DNA of 64,000 nucleotides, taken from contig NZ_JAPYZZ010000016.1 in NCBI RefSeq assembly GCF_027460065.1, forward strand, positions 83,184 to 147,183, read 5' to 3'. Shown one piece after another: positions 49,621-58,821 of the stretch. The first letter of the stretch is position 1, and each line of letters starts with the position of its first letter. Position numbers and translations under genes: made by a program. The notes beneath the pieces are model-generated. The model had not been told where the DNA came from and ran no database searches. It was given only the letters and a program-made list of their open reading frames with translations. This stretch comes from Martinezella rhizogenes (lineage in GTDB: Bacteria > Pseudomonadota > Alphaproteobacteria > Rhizobiales > Rhizobiaceae).

Positions 49621-50454
49621 ATGTCTGAAAAACCGGTCATCATCATTACCGGATGTTCTTCCGGCATCGGCGCCTATTGCGCCGGCGCGCTTCAGCGGGA
49701 TGGCTGGCGGGTTTTTGCCACCGTGCGCCGCATCGTCGACATGGCCGCGCTTGAAAATCAGGGCATCGAAACCCTGATCATGGATTACACCAAGCCCGAA
49801 ACAATTGCCGCGCTGGTGGACACTGTTGCCGCCCGGACCGGCGGCCGTATCGATGCGCTTTTCAATAATGGCGCCTATGGCCAGCCGGGCGCGGTGGAAG
49901 ACCTGCCCGTCGAAGCGCTGAGAGCCCAGTTCGAAACCAATGTCTTCGGCTGGCACGATCTCACACGGCGGGTCATTCCCTTCATGCGGGCTCGCGGCAC
50001 CGGCCGCATCGTGCATTGCTCCTCCATTCTCGGCCTCGTGCCCTATCGTTATCGTGGCGCCTACACCGCATCGAAATTTGCGATCGAAGGGCTCGGCGTC
50101 ACCTTGCGCATGGAGCTTCAGGGCAGCGGCATCCATGTGAGCCTGATCGAACCCGGTCCGATTACCTCGAAATTCACGGCAACGGCGCTTGCCCACGTCA
50201 AGGACAAGATCGATCTGGAAAATTCGGCCCATGCGGCGGAATATAAACGTCAGCTGGCGCGCATGGATGGTTCGGGGCCGGTCAACCGCCACAAGCTCGG
50301 CCCCGAGGCCGTTTATGCCGTGCTGAAACATGCCCTGACCGCCGCCAGACCGAAACCGCATTATCCCGTCACGGTTCCAGCCAAACAGGGGCTTATCCTG
50401 AAACGGCTCTTGCCTGCCGGACTGTTCTATCGTCTGCTGCGCAGATTCGATTGA
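49621..50454 (+). CDS. Short-chain dehydrogenase/reductase (SDR)
   Basis: The 277-aa product starts at ATG 49621 with GGGGCGG upstream. Classical SDR motifs are present: cofactor loop TGCSSGIG, NNGAYGQPG (the N-x-A-G position), catalytic Ser in VHCSSILGL and YTASK (Y-x-x-x-K) for the catalytic Tyr and Lys. EPGPITSKF follows. It oxidises or reduces an alcohol/ketone with NAD(P)H; the 'retinol dehydrogenase-like' form of the motifs does not reveal the substrate. It precedes a small membrane protein and the cobalamin adenosyltransferase in tight succession and likely shares their operon. Confidence 0.9.
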   Translation: MSEKPVIIITGCSSGIGAYCAGALQRDGWRVFATVRRIVDMAALENQGIETLIMDYTKPETIAALVDTVAARTGGRIDALFNNGAYGQPGAVEDLPVEALRAQFETNVFGWHDLTRRVIPFMRARGTGRIVHCSSILGLVPYRYRGAYTASKFAIEGLGVTLRMELQGSGIHVSLIEPGPITSKFTATALAHVKDKIDLENSAHAAEYKRQLARMDGSGPVNRHKLGPEAVYAVLKHALTAARPKPHYPVTVPAKQGLILKRLLPAGLFYRLLRRFD

Positions 50455-50471
50455 GGAGGAGTAACCCCTAA

Positions 50472-50669
50472 ATGTCCGGCTTCACCACTGTTCTGGCCCT
50501 TATCGCCATGGGCCTTGTCGTCATCGTGCTGATACGCGGCCTCTTCAACATGCTGAAGGGACAGGACGCCAACCGGTCCAACAAGCTGATGCAGCTTCGC
50601 CTGCTTTTGCAGGCCATCGCGATTGTGCTGATCATGCTCACCCTCTGGCTCACCGGTGGCGGCCGCTGA
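50472..50669 (+). CDS. Small twin-transmembrane protein (HIG1-like)
   Basis: The 65-aa protein has two membrane helices (TTVLALIAMGLVVIVLIRGLFNM and LRLLLQAIAIVLIMLTLWLTGG) joined by a short basic loop LKGQDANRSNKLMQ. This size and R-S-N-K-L-M-(x)-x-R-(x)-x-x-Q pattern is typical of alphaproteobacterial twin-TM proteins with a HIG1 domain, which in mitochondria associate with respiratory complexes. It begins 17 bp after the SDR gene with GAGGAG upstream, and its stop is one base before the adenosyltransferase start, so the three genes are coupled. Confidence 0.85.
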   Translation: MSGFTTVLALIAMGLVVIVLIRGLFNMLKGQDANRSNKLMQLRLLLQAIAIVLIMLTLWLTGGGR

Positions 50670-50670
50670 C

Positions 50671-51249
50671 ATGGTGAAGCTGAACAAGATCTACACCCGC
50701 ACCGGAGACAAAGGCACGACGGCGCTGGTTTCCGGCCCGCGCCGCCTGAAGCACGATCTTCGCGTCGAGGCTTATGGCACGGTCGACGAAACCAATTCGG
50801 CCATCGGCGTCGCGCGGCTCCATACGGGCGGGGTGGAAACATTGGATGCCATGCTGTTCCGCATCCAGAACGATCTTTTCGACCTCGGCGCCGATCTCGC
50901 CACGCCTGATAATGGCGAGCCGCTTTCCTACGAGCCGCTGCGCATTGTCGAAAGCCAGGTCACGCGTCTGGAAAACGAAATCGACGAGCTTAATTCCGCC
51001 CTTGAACCGCTCACTTCCTTCGTGCTGCCGGGCGGCAGCGCGGCAGCCGCCAATCTGCACATGGCGCGAACCGTCTGCCGCCGGGCGGAGAGGTTGATGG
51101 TGGAACTTTCCGTCACTGACAACGAGATCGTCAGTCCGGCGGCGCTGAAATATGCCAATCGCCTGTCCGATTTCCTGTTCGTCGCCGCCCGCTTCGCCAA
51201 TGATGCGGGCCGGGCCGATATTCTGTGGGTTCCCGGCAAGAACCGCTAA
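50671..51249 (+). CDS. Cob(I)alamin adenosyltransferase (PduO type)
   Basis: The 192-aa product has the PduO/MMAB signature: MVKLNKIYTRTGDKGTTALV near the start (ATP-binding T-R-T-G-D-x-G-T/T), VEAYGTVDETNSAIGVARL, and LPGGSAAAANLHMARTVCRRAERLMVEL (R-x-x-x-R-R-A-E-R). It converts cob(I)alamin and ATP to adenosylcobalamin, the cofactor of the methylmalonyl-CoA mutase encoded at 38077-40218 in the same window. ATG 50671 follows the stop of the twin-TM gene by one base. Confidence 0.94.
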   Translation: MVKLNKIYTRTGDKGTTALVSGPRRLKHDLRVEAYGTVDETNSAIGVARLHTGGVETLDAMLFRIQNDLFDLGADLATPDNGEPLSYEPLRIVESQVTRLENEIDELNSALEPLTSFVLPGGSAAAANLHMARTVCRRAERLMVELSVTDNEIVSPAALKYANRLSDFLFVAARFANDAGRADILWVPGKNR

Positions 51250-51281
51250 AGCCTATCCATGGGGCAAACGAAGGGCGTTCG

Positions 51282-52055
51282 ATGTTCATACCGCTGCACG
51301 ATGCGAATTCCCTCAAACAAATCCGGCTGCAATATGTCACCATCGGCCTGATCGTCGTCAATGTGCTGGTCTGGCTGTTTACCCGCGTGCTTGCCAGTGA
51401 CGTGCAGGCCAATGCAGCAACGCTAGGCCTCGGTTTCATCCCCGCCGTGGTATTCGATTACGCCCATCTGGAACCGGCCCTGCAGGTGGTGCCTGACGAT
51501 CTCACCGTCGTTACCTATGCGTTCCTGCATCTCGATTTCTGGCATCTGGCCGGCAACATGCTGTTTCTCTGGGTCTTCGGCGACAATGTCGAGGATGCGC
51601 TTGGCCATCTCCGGTTCCTGATCTTCTACCTCGTCTGCGCGATTGCCGGCGCCCTGTTTCATGGCTTTGTCGCCCCCACTTCGGAAGGGCCTCTGATCGG
51701 TGCCTCGGGTGCGGTTTCCGGCGTGGTAGCGGCCTATTTCCTGCTGCATCCCAGGGTGCGTGTCTGGGTGCTGGTCCTGATGCGCATTCCGCTTCCCCTG
51801 CCCGCCTTCATTCCGCTGGCGCTGTGGATCGGTCAGCAGTTTCTGATGCTGGCTCTGGGGCTGGAGGAAAACGTTTCCTGGGGCGCGCATGTGGGCGGCA
51901 TCCTGGCGGGCGCGATCATGGTGATTTTCATGCGCAGGCCGGGTGTTCCCCTGTTTGACCGCACCATTGTTGCGCCGAGGGCGGCGCAGTTCAAGAATAC
52001 GTCGCAAACGGCAGGGTTGTCGCAAATCGAACGGGGCTATGACGGGGGTAGATGA
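51282..52055 (+). CDS. Rhomboid-family intramembrane serine protease
   Basis: The 257-aa protein starts at ATG 51282 with GAAGGG upstream. It has six to seven membrane segments. The oxyanion Asn lies in FWHLAGNMLFLWVFGDNVED, the catalytic Ser in GPLIGASGAVSGVVAAY (G-x-S-G) and the catalytic His in VSWGAHVGGILAGA. All core catalytic residues of rhomboids are therefore present, so it should cleave membrane-protein substrates within the bilayer. It begins 32 bp after the adenosyltransferase stop and may be in the same operon. Substrates are unknown. Confidence 0.92.
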   Translation: MFIPLHDANSLKQIRLQYVTIGLIVVNVLVWLFTRVLASDVQANAATLGLGFIPAVVFDYAHLEPALQVVPDDLTVVTYAFLHLDFWHLAGNMLFLWVFGDNVEDALGHLRFLIFYLVCAIAGALFHGFVAPTSEGPLIGASGAVSGVVAAYFLLHPRVRVWVLVLMRIPLPLPAFIPLALWIGQQFLMLALGLEENVSWGAHVGGILAGAIMVIFMRRPGVPLFDRTIVAPRAAQFKNTSQTAGLSQIERGYDGGR

Positions 52056-52078
52056 GAGCTCTCGTCAGAGATACAGTA

Positions 52079-52099
52079 TTTACGTTAACGTCAACGTAA
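52079..52099. promoter_or_regulatory. LiuR/MerR-like palindrome upstream of etfBA
   Basis: TTTACGTT at 52079-52086 is followed at once by AACGTCAA; the 16-bp element is a palindrome with one mismatch around an exact ACGTTAACGT core. A second arm AACGTAA (52093-52099) also pairs with TTACGTT. Palindromes of this ACGTTAACGT type are predicted targets of MerR-family LiuR regulators of branched-chain and acyl-CoA catabolism in proteobacteria, which fits control of ETF genes. Confidence 0.65.
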
Positions 52100-52237
52100 G
52101 ATATGCCTTACGTGCATGTGATAATGAAGATTGCTCCGTTGTATTTGCGGGAAAAATGCTTATCCATGTCGCCACCTGTTTTTGGAGGTCCGCGCGGTTT
52201 ACCCGCCCCGCGGACAGGAGTTTGAGGAAAGCCGCCG

Positions 52238-52984
52238 ATGAAAATCCTTGTCCCCGTTAAACGAGTCGTCGATTACAACGTGAAGATCCGCGTGAAGGCG
52301 GATGGTTCTGGCGTTGAGCTTGCCAATGTGAAGATGTCGATGAACCCGTTCGACGAAATCTCGGTGGAAGAGGCCCTTCGCCTGAAGGAAGCCGGCAAGG
52401 CCGAAGAGGTCGTGGTCGTTTCCATCGGCCCGGCCAAGGCGGAAGAAACGCTGCGCACCGCGCTCGCCATGGGTGCAGACCGCGCCATCCTGATCGAGAC
52501 CGACGAAACCGTCGAGCCGCTCGCCGTCGCCAAGCTGCTGAAGGGCGTGGCCGAGGCTGAGCAGCCCGGTCTTGTCATCGTCGGCAAGCAGGCGATCGAC
52601 GACGATTCGAACCAGACCGGCCAGATGCTGGCAGCCCTGCTCGGCTGGGGCCAGGGCACGTTTGCCTCCAAGGTCGTACCGGCTGACGGCAAGGTCGCGG
52701 TCACCCGTGAAGTCGATGGCGGCCTGCAGACCGTCGAACTGAAACTGCCAGCCGTCGTCACCACCGATCTTCGTCTGAACGAGCCGCGTTACGCCTCGCT
52801 GCCGAACATCATGAAGGCAAAAAAGAAGCCGCTCGACAAAAAGGCTCCGGCCGATTTCGGCGTCGACGTTTCGCCGCGCCTGAAGGTGCTGAAGACCGAG
52901 GAGCCGGCGGGCCGCAAGGCCGGCATCAAGGTCGGCTCGGTTGCCGAGCTGGTCGAAAAGCTCAAAGCCGACGGCGTCCTCTAA
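52238..52984 (+). CDS. etfB: Electron transfer flavoprotein beta subunit
   Basis: The 248-aa product starts at ATG 52238 with AGGAAAG upstream. It has the ETF beta pattern: [62 protein letters not shown], and [25 protein letters not shown] (adenine-nucleotide site), then [23 protein letters not shown], the recognition loop that docks to dehydrogenases. With EtfA it carries electrons from acyl-CoA dehydrogenases to ETF-ubiquinone oxidoreductase. It is the first gene of etfB-etfA, 25 bp upstream of etfA. Confidence 0.96.
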   Translation: MKILVPVKRVVDYNVKIRVKADGSGVELANVKMSMNPFDEISVEEALRLKEAGKAEEVVVVSIGPAKAEETLRTALAMGADRAILIETDETVEPLAVAKLLKGVAEAEQPGLVIVGKQAIDDDSNQTGQMLAALLGWGQGTFASKVVPADGKVAVTREVDGGLQTVELKLPAVVTTDLRLNEPRYASLPNIMKAKKKPLDKKAPADFGVDVSPRLKVLKTEEPAGRKAGIKVGSVAELVEKLKADGVL

Positions 52985-53009
52985 GGTTTCGGAAAAGGGA
53001 GATATTCTT

Positions 53010-53939
53010 ATGGCCATTCTTCTTCTGGCAGAACACGACAACGCAACCCTTTCCGACCTGACGGCAAAGACGCTGACGGCGGCAACGCAAATCGGCGGCG
53101 ACGTGCATGTGCTGATCGCCGGTTCGGGCGCCAAGGGCGTTGCTGACGCGGCGGCGAAACTTTCCGGCGTCTCCAAGGTACTGCTCGCTGACGACGCATC
53201 CTATGCCAACGCGCTCGCCGAGCCGCTGGCAGCGCTGGTCGTTTCGCTCAGCCCCGCCTATGACGTCATCATCGCACCGGCAACGGCTTCGGCCAAGAAC
53301 GTGACGCCGCGCGTTGCGGCACTTCTCGACGTGGCGCAGGTCTCGGAAATCATCGAAGTCGTATCGCCAGATACCTTCAAGCGTCCGATCTATGCCGGCA
53401 ACGCCATCCAGACGGTGCAGGCAACCGACGCCAAGAAGGTCATCACCGTGCGCCCGACCGCCTTTGCGGCCGCCGCCGAGGGTGGTTCGGCACCGGTCGA
53501 GACGATCGCTGCTGCTGAAAATCCCGGTGTCTCCAGCTTCGTTTCCGACGCGCTCGCCTCATCCGACCGTCCGGAGCTGACCTCTGCGAAGATCATCATC
53601 TCCGGTGGCCGTGCGCTTGGCTCGTCGGAGAAGTTCAAGGAAGTCATCCTTCCCGTCGCCGACAAGCTCGGTGCCGCCGTTGGCGCGTCGCGCGCCGCCG
53701 TCGACGCCGGTTATGCGCCGAACGACTGGCAGGTAGGCCAGACCGGCAAGGTGGTTGCGCCGCAGCTTTACATCGCTGCCGGTATTTCGGGCGCCATCCA
53801 GCATCTGGCCGGCATGAAGGATTCGAAGGTCATCGTCGCCATCAACAAGGATGAAGAAGCGCCGATTTTCCAGGTTGCCGATTACGGTCTCGTTGCAGAC
53901 CTGTTCGAGGCACTGCCGGAACTGCAAAAAGCCCTTTGA
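53010..53939 (+). CDS. etfA: Electron transfer flavoprotein alpha subunit
   Basis: The 309-aa protein starts at ATG 53010 with AAGGGAG upstream. The N-terminal domain ([21 protein letters not shown]) matches EtfA. The C-terminal FAD-binding domain has [101 protein letters not shown], the standard EtfA signature. It forms the soluble flavoprotein dimer with EtfB. A strong terminator follows 16 bp after the stop. Confidence 0.96.
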   Translation: MAILLLAEHDNATLSDLTAKTLTAATQIGGDVHVLIAGSGAKGVADAAAKLSGVSKVLLADDASYANALAEPLAALVVSLSPAYDVIIAPATASAKNVTPRVAALLDVAQVSEIIEVVSPDTFKRPIYAGNAIQTVQATDAKKVITVRPTAFAAAAEGGSAPVETIAAAENPGVSSFVSDALASSDRPELTSAKIIISGGRALGSSEKFKEVILPVADKLGAAVGASRAAVDAGYAPNDWQVGQTGKVVAPQLYIAAGISGAIQHLAGMKDSKVIVAINKDEEAPIFQVADYGLVADLFEALPELQKAL

Positions 53940-53955
53940 TTTTAAATAGATGATG

Positions 53956-53995
53956 AAGGCGGCGCGTTTTTTGAACGCGCCGCCTTCTCTTTTTC
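53956..53995 (+). terminator. Rho-independent terminator after etfA
   Basis: AAGGCGGCGCGTT (53956-53968) and AACGCGCCGCCTT (53974-53986) form a perfect 13-bp stem with a 5-base loop, followed by CTCTTTTTC. This ends the etfBA transcript. Confidence 0.9.
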
Positions 53996-54053
53996 GGCGA
54001 TATGCGTAACATCGCCAGCGAATTTGCAGATGCATCACATGGGAGAACCGCAT

Positions 54054-54935
54054 ATGACCGCCCCCTTTAAAAACATCGGTGTCATCGGAGCCGGTCAGAT
54101 GGGATGCGGCATTGCGCATGTTTCCGCCATTGCCGGCTACCGGGTCCATATCTACGATCTTTCGAAGGAAGGCATCGAGGCCGGCCTTGCCACGATCAAC
54201 GGCAATCTTGCCCGCCAGGTGACCAACGGCAAGCTTTCCGACGACGCCCGCAAGCAGGCGCTGACGCTCATCAGCGGATCGACCGACGTCAATGATCTGG
54301 CGCCGATGGATATCGTCATCGAGGCCGCCACGGAAAACGAAGAGATCAAACGCAAGATTTATGCGCAGGTCTGCCCGGTCCTGAAGCCGGAAGCGCTTCT
54401 CGCCACCAATACCTCTTCCCTTTCCATCACCCGTCTTGCATCGGCGACGGACCGCCCTGAACAGTTCATGGGCATCCACTTTATGAACCCGGTGCCCGTC
54501 ATGAAGCTGGTGGAACTGGTGCGCGGCATCGCCACCAACGAAAAGACCTTCGACGCGGCGAAGGCCTATGTGCGGACGCTTGAAAAAGCGATCACCGTCG
54601 CCGAGGATTTTCCGGCCTTCATCGTCAACCGCATCCTGCTTCCGATGATCAACGAGGCGATCTACACGCTTTACGAGGGCGTCGGCTCGGTGGAAGCCAT
54701 CGACACCGCCATGCGGCTCGGCGCAAACCACCCGATGGGTCCGCTGCAGCTTGCCGATTTCATCGGTCTCGATACGTGTTTGTCGATCATGCAGGTGCTG
54801 CATGACGGTCTCTCCGACAGCAAGTACCGCCCGTGCCCACTGCTGGTCAAATATGTCGAGGCCGGCTGGCTCGGCCGCAAATCCGGCCGCGGCTTCTACG
54901 ATTACCGCGGCGAAACGCCGGTTCCGACACGATAA
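54054..54935 (+). CDS. hbdA: 3-hydroxybutyryl-CoA dehydrogenase
   Basis: The 293-aa product starts at ATG 54054 with GGGAG upstream. It has the NAD-binding Rossmann loop IGVIGAGQMGCGIAHVSAIAGY, the acyl-CoA dehydrogenase signature TNTSSLSITRLASATDRPEQFMGIHFMNPVPVMKLVELV (with the catalytic His in G-I-H-F) and the C-terminal dimer domain DFPAFIVNRILLPMINEAI, ending LGRKSGRGFYDY. It oxidises (S)-3-hydroxybutyryl-CoA, or reduces acetoacetyl-CoA, in butanoate and fatty-acid metabolism. It lies downstream of the etfA terminator, so it has its own promoter in the 114-bp gap. Confidence 0.94.
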   Translation: MTAPFKNIGVIGAGQMGCGIAHVSAIAGYRVHIYDLSKEGIEAGLATINGNLARQVTNGKLSDDARKQALTLISGSTDVNDLAPMDIVIEAATENEEIKRKIYAQVCPVLKPEALLATNTSSLSITRLASATDRPEQFMGIHFMNPVPVMKLVELVRGIATNEKTFDAAKAYVRTLEKAITVAEDFPAFIVNRILLPMINEAIYTLYEGVGSVEAIDTAMRLGANHPMGPLQLADFIGLDTCLSIMQVLHDGLSDSKYRPCPLLVKYVEAGWLGRKSGRGFYDYRGETPVPTR

Positions 54936-54981
54936 AGATCAGCCTCAGCGCGGGAGAGAAAAGTCTCTCCCGAAAGCCGGC

Positions 54982-55650
54982 TTACTTAGCGGCTGCGGCC
55001 GTCACCAACGCCTTCGCATCTTCGCTGTCCCAAGCCGCCGGGCCGTTCATGGCGCCCAGCAGGCAGCCGTTTTCATCCAGCAGCAGGGTGGCAGGCAGGC
55101 CGAAAGCGAGACCTTCCTTTTTCAGAACGTTGAAGACGCTCATGGAACTGTCGCGGTAATGCTTCAGCGCGTCGATCTTGTATTCATCCATGAAGGCTTT
55201 CGGCTTTTCATCCGCGCCGACATCGATATTGACGGCCACAACTTCGAACTTGTCACCGCCCTTTTCCTTCTCCAGCGCATTCAGAGCCGGCATTTCTTCG
55301 CGGCAGGGCACACACCATGTAGCCCAGAGATTGAGAAGAACCGTCTTGCCCCTGAGATCGGCAAGCGTCATGTCCTTGGCCTCGGGCCCCTTGAAGGAAA
55401 GCGGGATGACGCGCGGTCTATCCGCCGCCGACATGGCGGCCACCTGCCCCTTCAGAAACGGTTTCAACGAGGCGATGCGGTTTGCCGCACCCTCACATAA
55501 ACCGCCCTCTGCCACCGCTGCCCCTTGAACCGGGCTCTCAGACCCAATATGCCTGAACCAGACCGCGCCTGCGCCGGCGAGCACACCGGCAACGGCAGCA
55601 ATTGCAACCAACTTGGCGGAAGGAAGCCTGAACGGCGTTTTTTCTGTCAT
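54982..55650 (-). CDS. tlpA: TlpA-type membrane-anchored thioredoxin
   Basis: The 222-aa protein starts at ATG 55650 with GGAG upstream. It has an N-terminal membrane anchor ([20 protein letters not shown]) and a periplasmic thioredoxin domain with the active site W-C-V-P-C in [17 protein letters not shown], then [10 protein letters not shown] and [16 protein letters not shown]. As in Bradyrhizobium TlpA, it probably supplies reductant for cytochrome oxidase maturation (CuA/Sco proteins) or other periplasmic thiols. The start codon is only 24 bp from the divergent argH start, so its promoter must overlap the argH 5' region. Confidence 0.92.
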   Translation of the reverse strand: MTEKTPFRLPSAKLVAIAAVAGVLAGAGAVWFRHIGSESPVQGAAVAEGGLCEGAANRIASLKPFLKGQVAAMSAADRPRVIPLSFKGPEAKDMTLADLRGKTVLLNLWATWCVPCREEMPALNALEKEKGGDKFEVVAVNIDVGADEKPKAFMDEYKIDALKHYRDSSMSVFNVLKKEGLAFGLPATLLLDENGCLLGAMNGPAAWDSEDAKALVTAAAAK

Positions 55651-55674
55651 CGAATACTCCAGGGCACTGCGAAC

Positions 55675-57075
55675 ATGGCTGACGGCACAGATCAGAAATC
55701 CTCCAACCAGATGTGGGGCGGACGTTTTGCTTCCGGGCCATCTGCCATCATGGAAGAGATAAATGCCTCCATCGGCTTCGACAAGAAGCTTTACGCCCAG
55801 GACATCCGCGGCTCTATGGCGCATGCCACCATGCTGGCGGAAAAAGGCATTATTTCGCAGGAAGATAAAGAGAAGATCGTTCACGGGCTGAACACGATCC
55901 TGTCAGAGATCGAAGCCGGCACCTTCGAATTCTCGCGCAAGCTCGAAGATATTCACATGAACATCGAGGCGCGCCTTGCAACCCTCATCGGCACGGCAGC
56001 CGGCCGCCTGCACACCGCCCGCTCGCGCAACGACCAGGTGGCGCTCGATTTCCGCCTGTGGGTGAAGGAAGAATTGCAGAAGACCGAGGGCATGTTGACC
56101 GCCCTCATTGCCGCCTTCCTCGATCGCGCCGAAGAAAATGCCGATACCGTGATGCCGGGCTTCACCCATCTGCAGACGGCGCAGCCGGTGACCTTCGGCC
56201 ACCATTGCATGGCCTATGTGGAAATGTTCGGCCGTGACCGCGCCCGCGTGCGCCACGCCATCGAGCATCTGGACGAAAGCCCGATCGGCGCTGCCGCCCT
56301 TGCCGGCACCGGCTACCCCATTGACCGCCATATGACAGCCAAGGCGCTCGGTTTCCGCGAGCCGACCCGCAACTCCATCGACACCGTATCCGACCGCGAT
56401 TTCGCGCTGGAATTCCTGTCGATCGCCTCGATCTGCGCCACGCATCTGTCGCGTCTCGCTGAAGAAATCGTGATCTGGTCGACGCCGCAATTCGGCTTCA
56501 TCCGTTTGTCGGATGCCTTCTCCACCGGCTCCTCGATCATGCCGCAGAAGAAGAACCCGGACGCCGCCGAACTGGTGCGCGCCAAGACCGGCCGCATCAA
56601 CGGCTCGCTGGTGGCGCTGCTGACTGTCATGAAGGGCCTGCCGCTCGCCTATTCCAAGGATATGCAGGAAGACAAGGAACAGGTTTTCGACTCCGCCGAA
56701 AGCCTGGAATTGGCGATTGCCGCCATGACCGGCATGATCCGCGACCTTGAAGTGCGCAAGGACCGCATGCGTGCGGCGGCCGGTTCGGGCTATTCCACAG
56801 CCACCGATCTCGCCGACTGGCTGGTGCGCGAGGCGGGCCTTCCCTTCCGCGATGCCCACCATGTGACCGGCAATGCCGTCGCGCTGGCGGAAAAGAAAGG
56901 CTGCGATCTGGCCGATCTTTCGCTGGAAGAATTGCAGGCCATCCACCCCGACATCACCAACGGCATTTTCGACGTTCTCTCGGTCGAGGCATCGGTCGCC
57001 AGCCGCACGAGTTTCGGCGGCACCGCTCCTTCGGAAGTGAGGAAGCAGATCGCCTGGTGGCGTGGCCGCAACTGA
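55675..57075 (+). CDS. argH: Argininosuccinate lyase
   Basis: The 466-aa product starts at ATG 55675. It shows [27 protein letters not shown] at the N-terminus, [17 protein letters not shown], the fumarase/aspartase signature [24 protein letters not shown] with the active-site Ser/Lys loop, and [16 protein letters not shown]. It cleaves argininosuccinate into arginine and fumarate, the last step of arginine synthesis. The upstream frame open to 55525 overlaps tlpA and has no good start, so 55675 is chosen. A hairpin terminator follows the stop. Confidence 0.96.
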   Translation: MADGTDQKSSNQMWGGRFASGPSAIMEEINASIGFDKKLYAQDIRGSMAHATMLAEKGIISQEDKEKIVHGLNTILSEIEAGTFEFSRKLEDIHMNIEARLATLIGTAAGRLHTARSRNDQVALDFRLWVKEELQKTEGMLTALIAAFLDRAEENADTVMPGFTHLQTAQPVTFGHHCMAYVEMFGRDRARVRHAIEHLDESPIGAAALAGTGYPIDRHMTAKALGFREPTRNSIDTVSDRDFALEFLSIASICATHLSRLAEEIVIWSTPQFGFIRLSDAFSTGSSIMPQKKNPDAAELVRAKTGRINGSLVALLTVMKGLPLAYSKDMQEDKEQVFDSAESLELAIAAMTGMIRDLEVRKDRMRAAAGSGYSTATDLADWLVREAGLPFRDAHHVTGNAVALAEKKGCDLADLSLEELQAIHPDITNGIFDVLSVEASVASRTSFGGTAPSEVRKQIAWWRGRN

Positions 57076-57103
57076 TAAATTCACGTTACGCTGCGATCAC
57101 AAG

Positions 57104-57131
57104 AAACAGGGTGCACAAGCGCCCTGTTTTT
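57104..57131 (+). terminator. Hairpin terminator after argH
   Basis: AAACAGGGTGC (57104-57114) pairs with GCGCCCTGTTT (57119-57129), one G-T wobble, followed by TT then CG. It lies 28 bp after the argH stop, before the small lipoprotein gene. Confidence 0.75.
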
Positions 57132-57169
57132 CGTTATCAGAGAAGCACATATTTCCTTTGGACAGGCTC

Positions 57170-57373
57170 ATGCTTTCAAAAACCGCGCGCAAACTCATCG
57201 TTCCCATCGGCATGACGCTCGCCGTCAGCCTTGCTCTCAGCGCCTGTGGGCGCAAAGGCGACATCGACCCGCCGAGCACGCCGGTCGAAATGCGCAACAA
57301 ACGCGCCGCCGATGGCAGCGAGCCGAAGCCCGCGACGGCGGAACGGCCGTTCATCCTCGACAAGCTTCTCTGA
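57170..57373 (+). CDS. lptM: Small LptM-like (YifL) lipoprotein
   Basis: The 67-aa protein starts at ATG 57170 with GGACAGG upstream. It has a lipoprotein signal (KLIVPIGMTLAVSLALSACGRKGDIDPP): lipobox L-S-A-C with the modified Cys followed by Gly-Arg-Lys-Gly-Asp-(I/L)-x-x-P-P, the hallmark of LptM/YifL. In E. coli LptM helps oxidative folding of the LPS translocon LptD. It lies 13 bp before lysA, an order common in proteobacteria, so co-transcription with lysA is likely. Confidence 0.85.
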   Translation: MLSKTARKLIVPIGMTLAVSLALSACGRKGDIDPPSTPVEMRNKRAADGSEPKPATAERPFILDKLL

Positions 57374-57386
57374 CGGGTAAAAAGCC

Positions 57387-58655
57387 GTGAACCATTTTGG
57401 CTATATCGACGGCGTGCTGCACGCCGAAAACGTGCCCGTGCCTGAGATCGCCAAGGCGGTCGGCACGCCTTTCTACGTCTACTCCACTGCGACGCTGGAA
57501 CGCCACTACAAGGTGTTCGCAGGCGCTTTCGCCGATGTGGACGCCATGGTCTGTTACGCCATGAAGGCCAACTCCAATCAGGCGGTGCTAAAGACGCTGG
57601 CAAAGCTCGGCGCCGGTATCGATGTCGTCTCCGGCGGCGAATTGCGCCGCGCGCTGGCTGCCGGCGTGCCCGCAAACCGCATCATGTTCTCCGGCGTCGG
57701 CAAGACCGTTGCCGAAATGGATTACGCGCTGGAAGCCGGCATCTATTGCTTCAACATCGAATCCGAGCCGGAACTGGAAGTTCTCAACCTGCGCGCCGTG
57801 AAAGTGGGCAAGCGGGCGCATGTTTCCTTCCGCATCAATCCAGATGTGGATGCGCGCACCCACGCCAAGATTTCCACCGGCAAGAAGGAAAACAAGTTCG
57901 GCATTTCCTATGAGCGGGCGCGCGCGGTCTATGCCCATGCCGCCACCCTGCCCGGCATCGAAGTGACCGGCATCGACATGCATATCGGCAGCCAGATTAC
58001 CGAATTGCAGCCTTTCGAGGATGCATTCCGGCTGCTGCGCGAACTCGTGGAAGTGCTGCGTACCGATGGCCATGTGATCAGCCACGTCGATATTGGCGGC
58101 GGGTTGGGTATTCCCTATCGCGACGACAACAATCCGCCGCCGCTGCCGGATGCCTATGCGCATATCGTCAAGAACGAGCTGAAGAGCCTCAACTGCAAGA
58201 TCGTCACCGAACCCGGCCGCCTGATTGTCGGCAATGCCGGCATTCTGGTGACGGAAGTGATTTATGTGAAAGATGGCGGCGACAAGACCTTCGTCATCGT
58301 CGATGGTGCCATGAACGACCTTATCCGCCCCACGCTTTACGAGGCCTATCACGGCATCCGCCCGGTGGTGCAGCCCTCGGAAGACGCGCCGCGCATCAAG
58401 GCCGATATTGTCGGCCCGGTCTGCGAGACCGGCGATTATCTGGCGCTCGACCGCGAAATGGCGGCACCGCAGCCGGGTGATCTGATCGCCGTCAGCTCCG
58501 CAGGCGCCTATGGCGCGGTGCAGGCAGGCACCTATAATTCGCGCCTGCTGGTGCCGGAAGTGCTTGTCAAGGGTGACAAGTTCCACGTCATCCGCCCGCG
58601 CGGTACCTATGAGGAACTGATCGCCCTCGATTCCGTGCCCGCCTGGCTCGATTGA
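57387..58655 (+). CDS. lysA: Diaminopimelate decarboxylase
   Basis: The 422-aa protein starts at GTG 57387. It has the PLP-lysine motif VCYAMKANSNQAVLK near residue 55, VSGGELRRALAAG, ENKFGISYERA, HIGSQITEL, the phosphate-binding HVDIGGGLGIPY, EPGRLIVGNAGIL and the catalytic Cys in GPVCETGDYLA. It decarboxylates meso-diaminopimelate to L-lysine. It follows the small lipoprotein gene. A short GAGGGC/GCCCTC hairpin lies about 50 bp after the stop but has no T-run. Confidence 0.97.
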   Translation: MNHFGYIDGVLHAENVPVPEIAKAVGTPFYVYSTATLERHYKVFAGAFADVDAMVCYAMKANSNQAVLKTLAKLGAGIDVVSGGELRRALAAGVPANRIMFSGVGKTVAEMDYALEAGIYCFNIESEPELEVLNLRAVKVGKRAHVSFRINPDVDARTHAKISTGKKENKFGISYERARAVYAHAATLPGIEVTGIDMHIGSQITELQPFEDAFRLLRELVEVLRTDGHVISHVDIGGGLGIPYRDDNNPPPLPDAYAHIVKNELKSLNCKIVTEPGRLIVGNAGILVTEVIYVKDGGDKTFVIVDGAMNDLIRPTLYEAYHGIRPVVQPSEDAPRIKADIVGPVCETGDYLALDREMAAPQPGDLIAVSSAGAYGAVQAGTYNSRLLVPEVLVKGDKFHVIRPRGTYEELIALDSVPAWLD

Positions 58656-58821
58656 CTCTGCGCAATCGATCACAATCAAGCGAAGCTGCCTAAAAAATGG
58701 GGGTGAGGGCCTAGGTGCCCTCGTCTTCGCCACAAAGAATGTTATCCTTGCCCCTGTGATATGAACAGCTCGCCGTTCCGGGAATGGCGTTCGACGTGGC
58801 CAGAACCGGGAGAACGGATTG

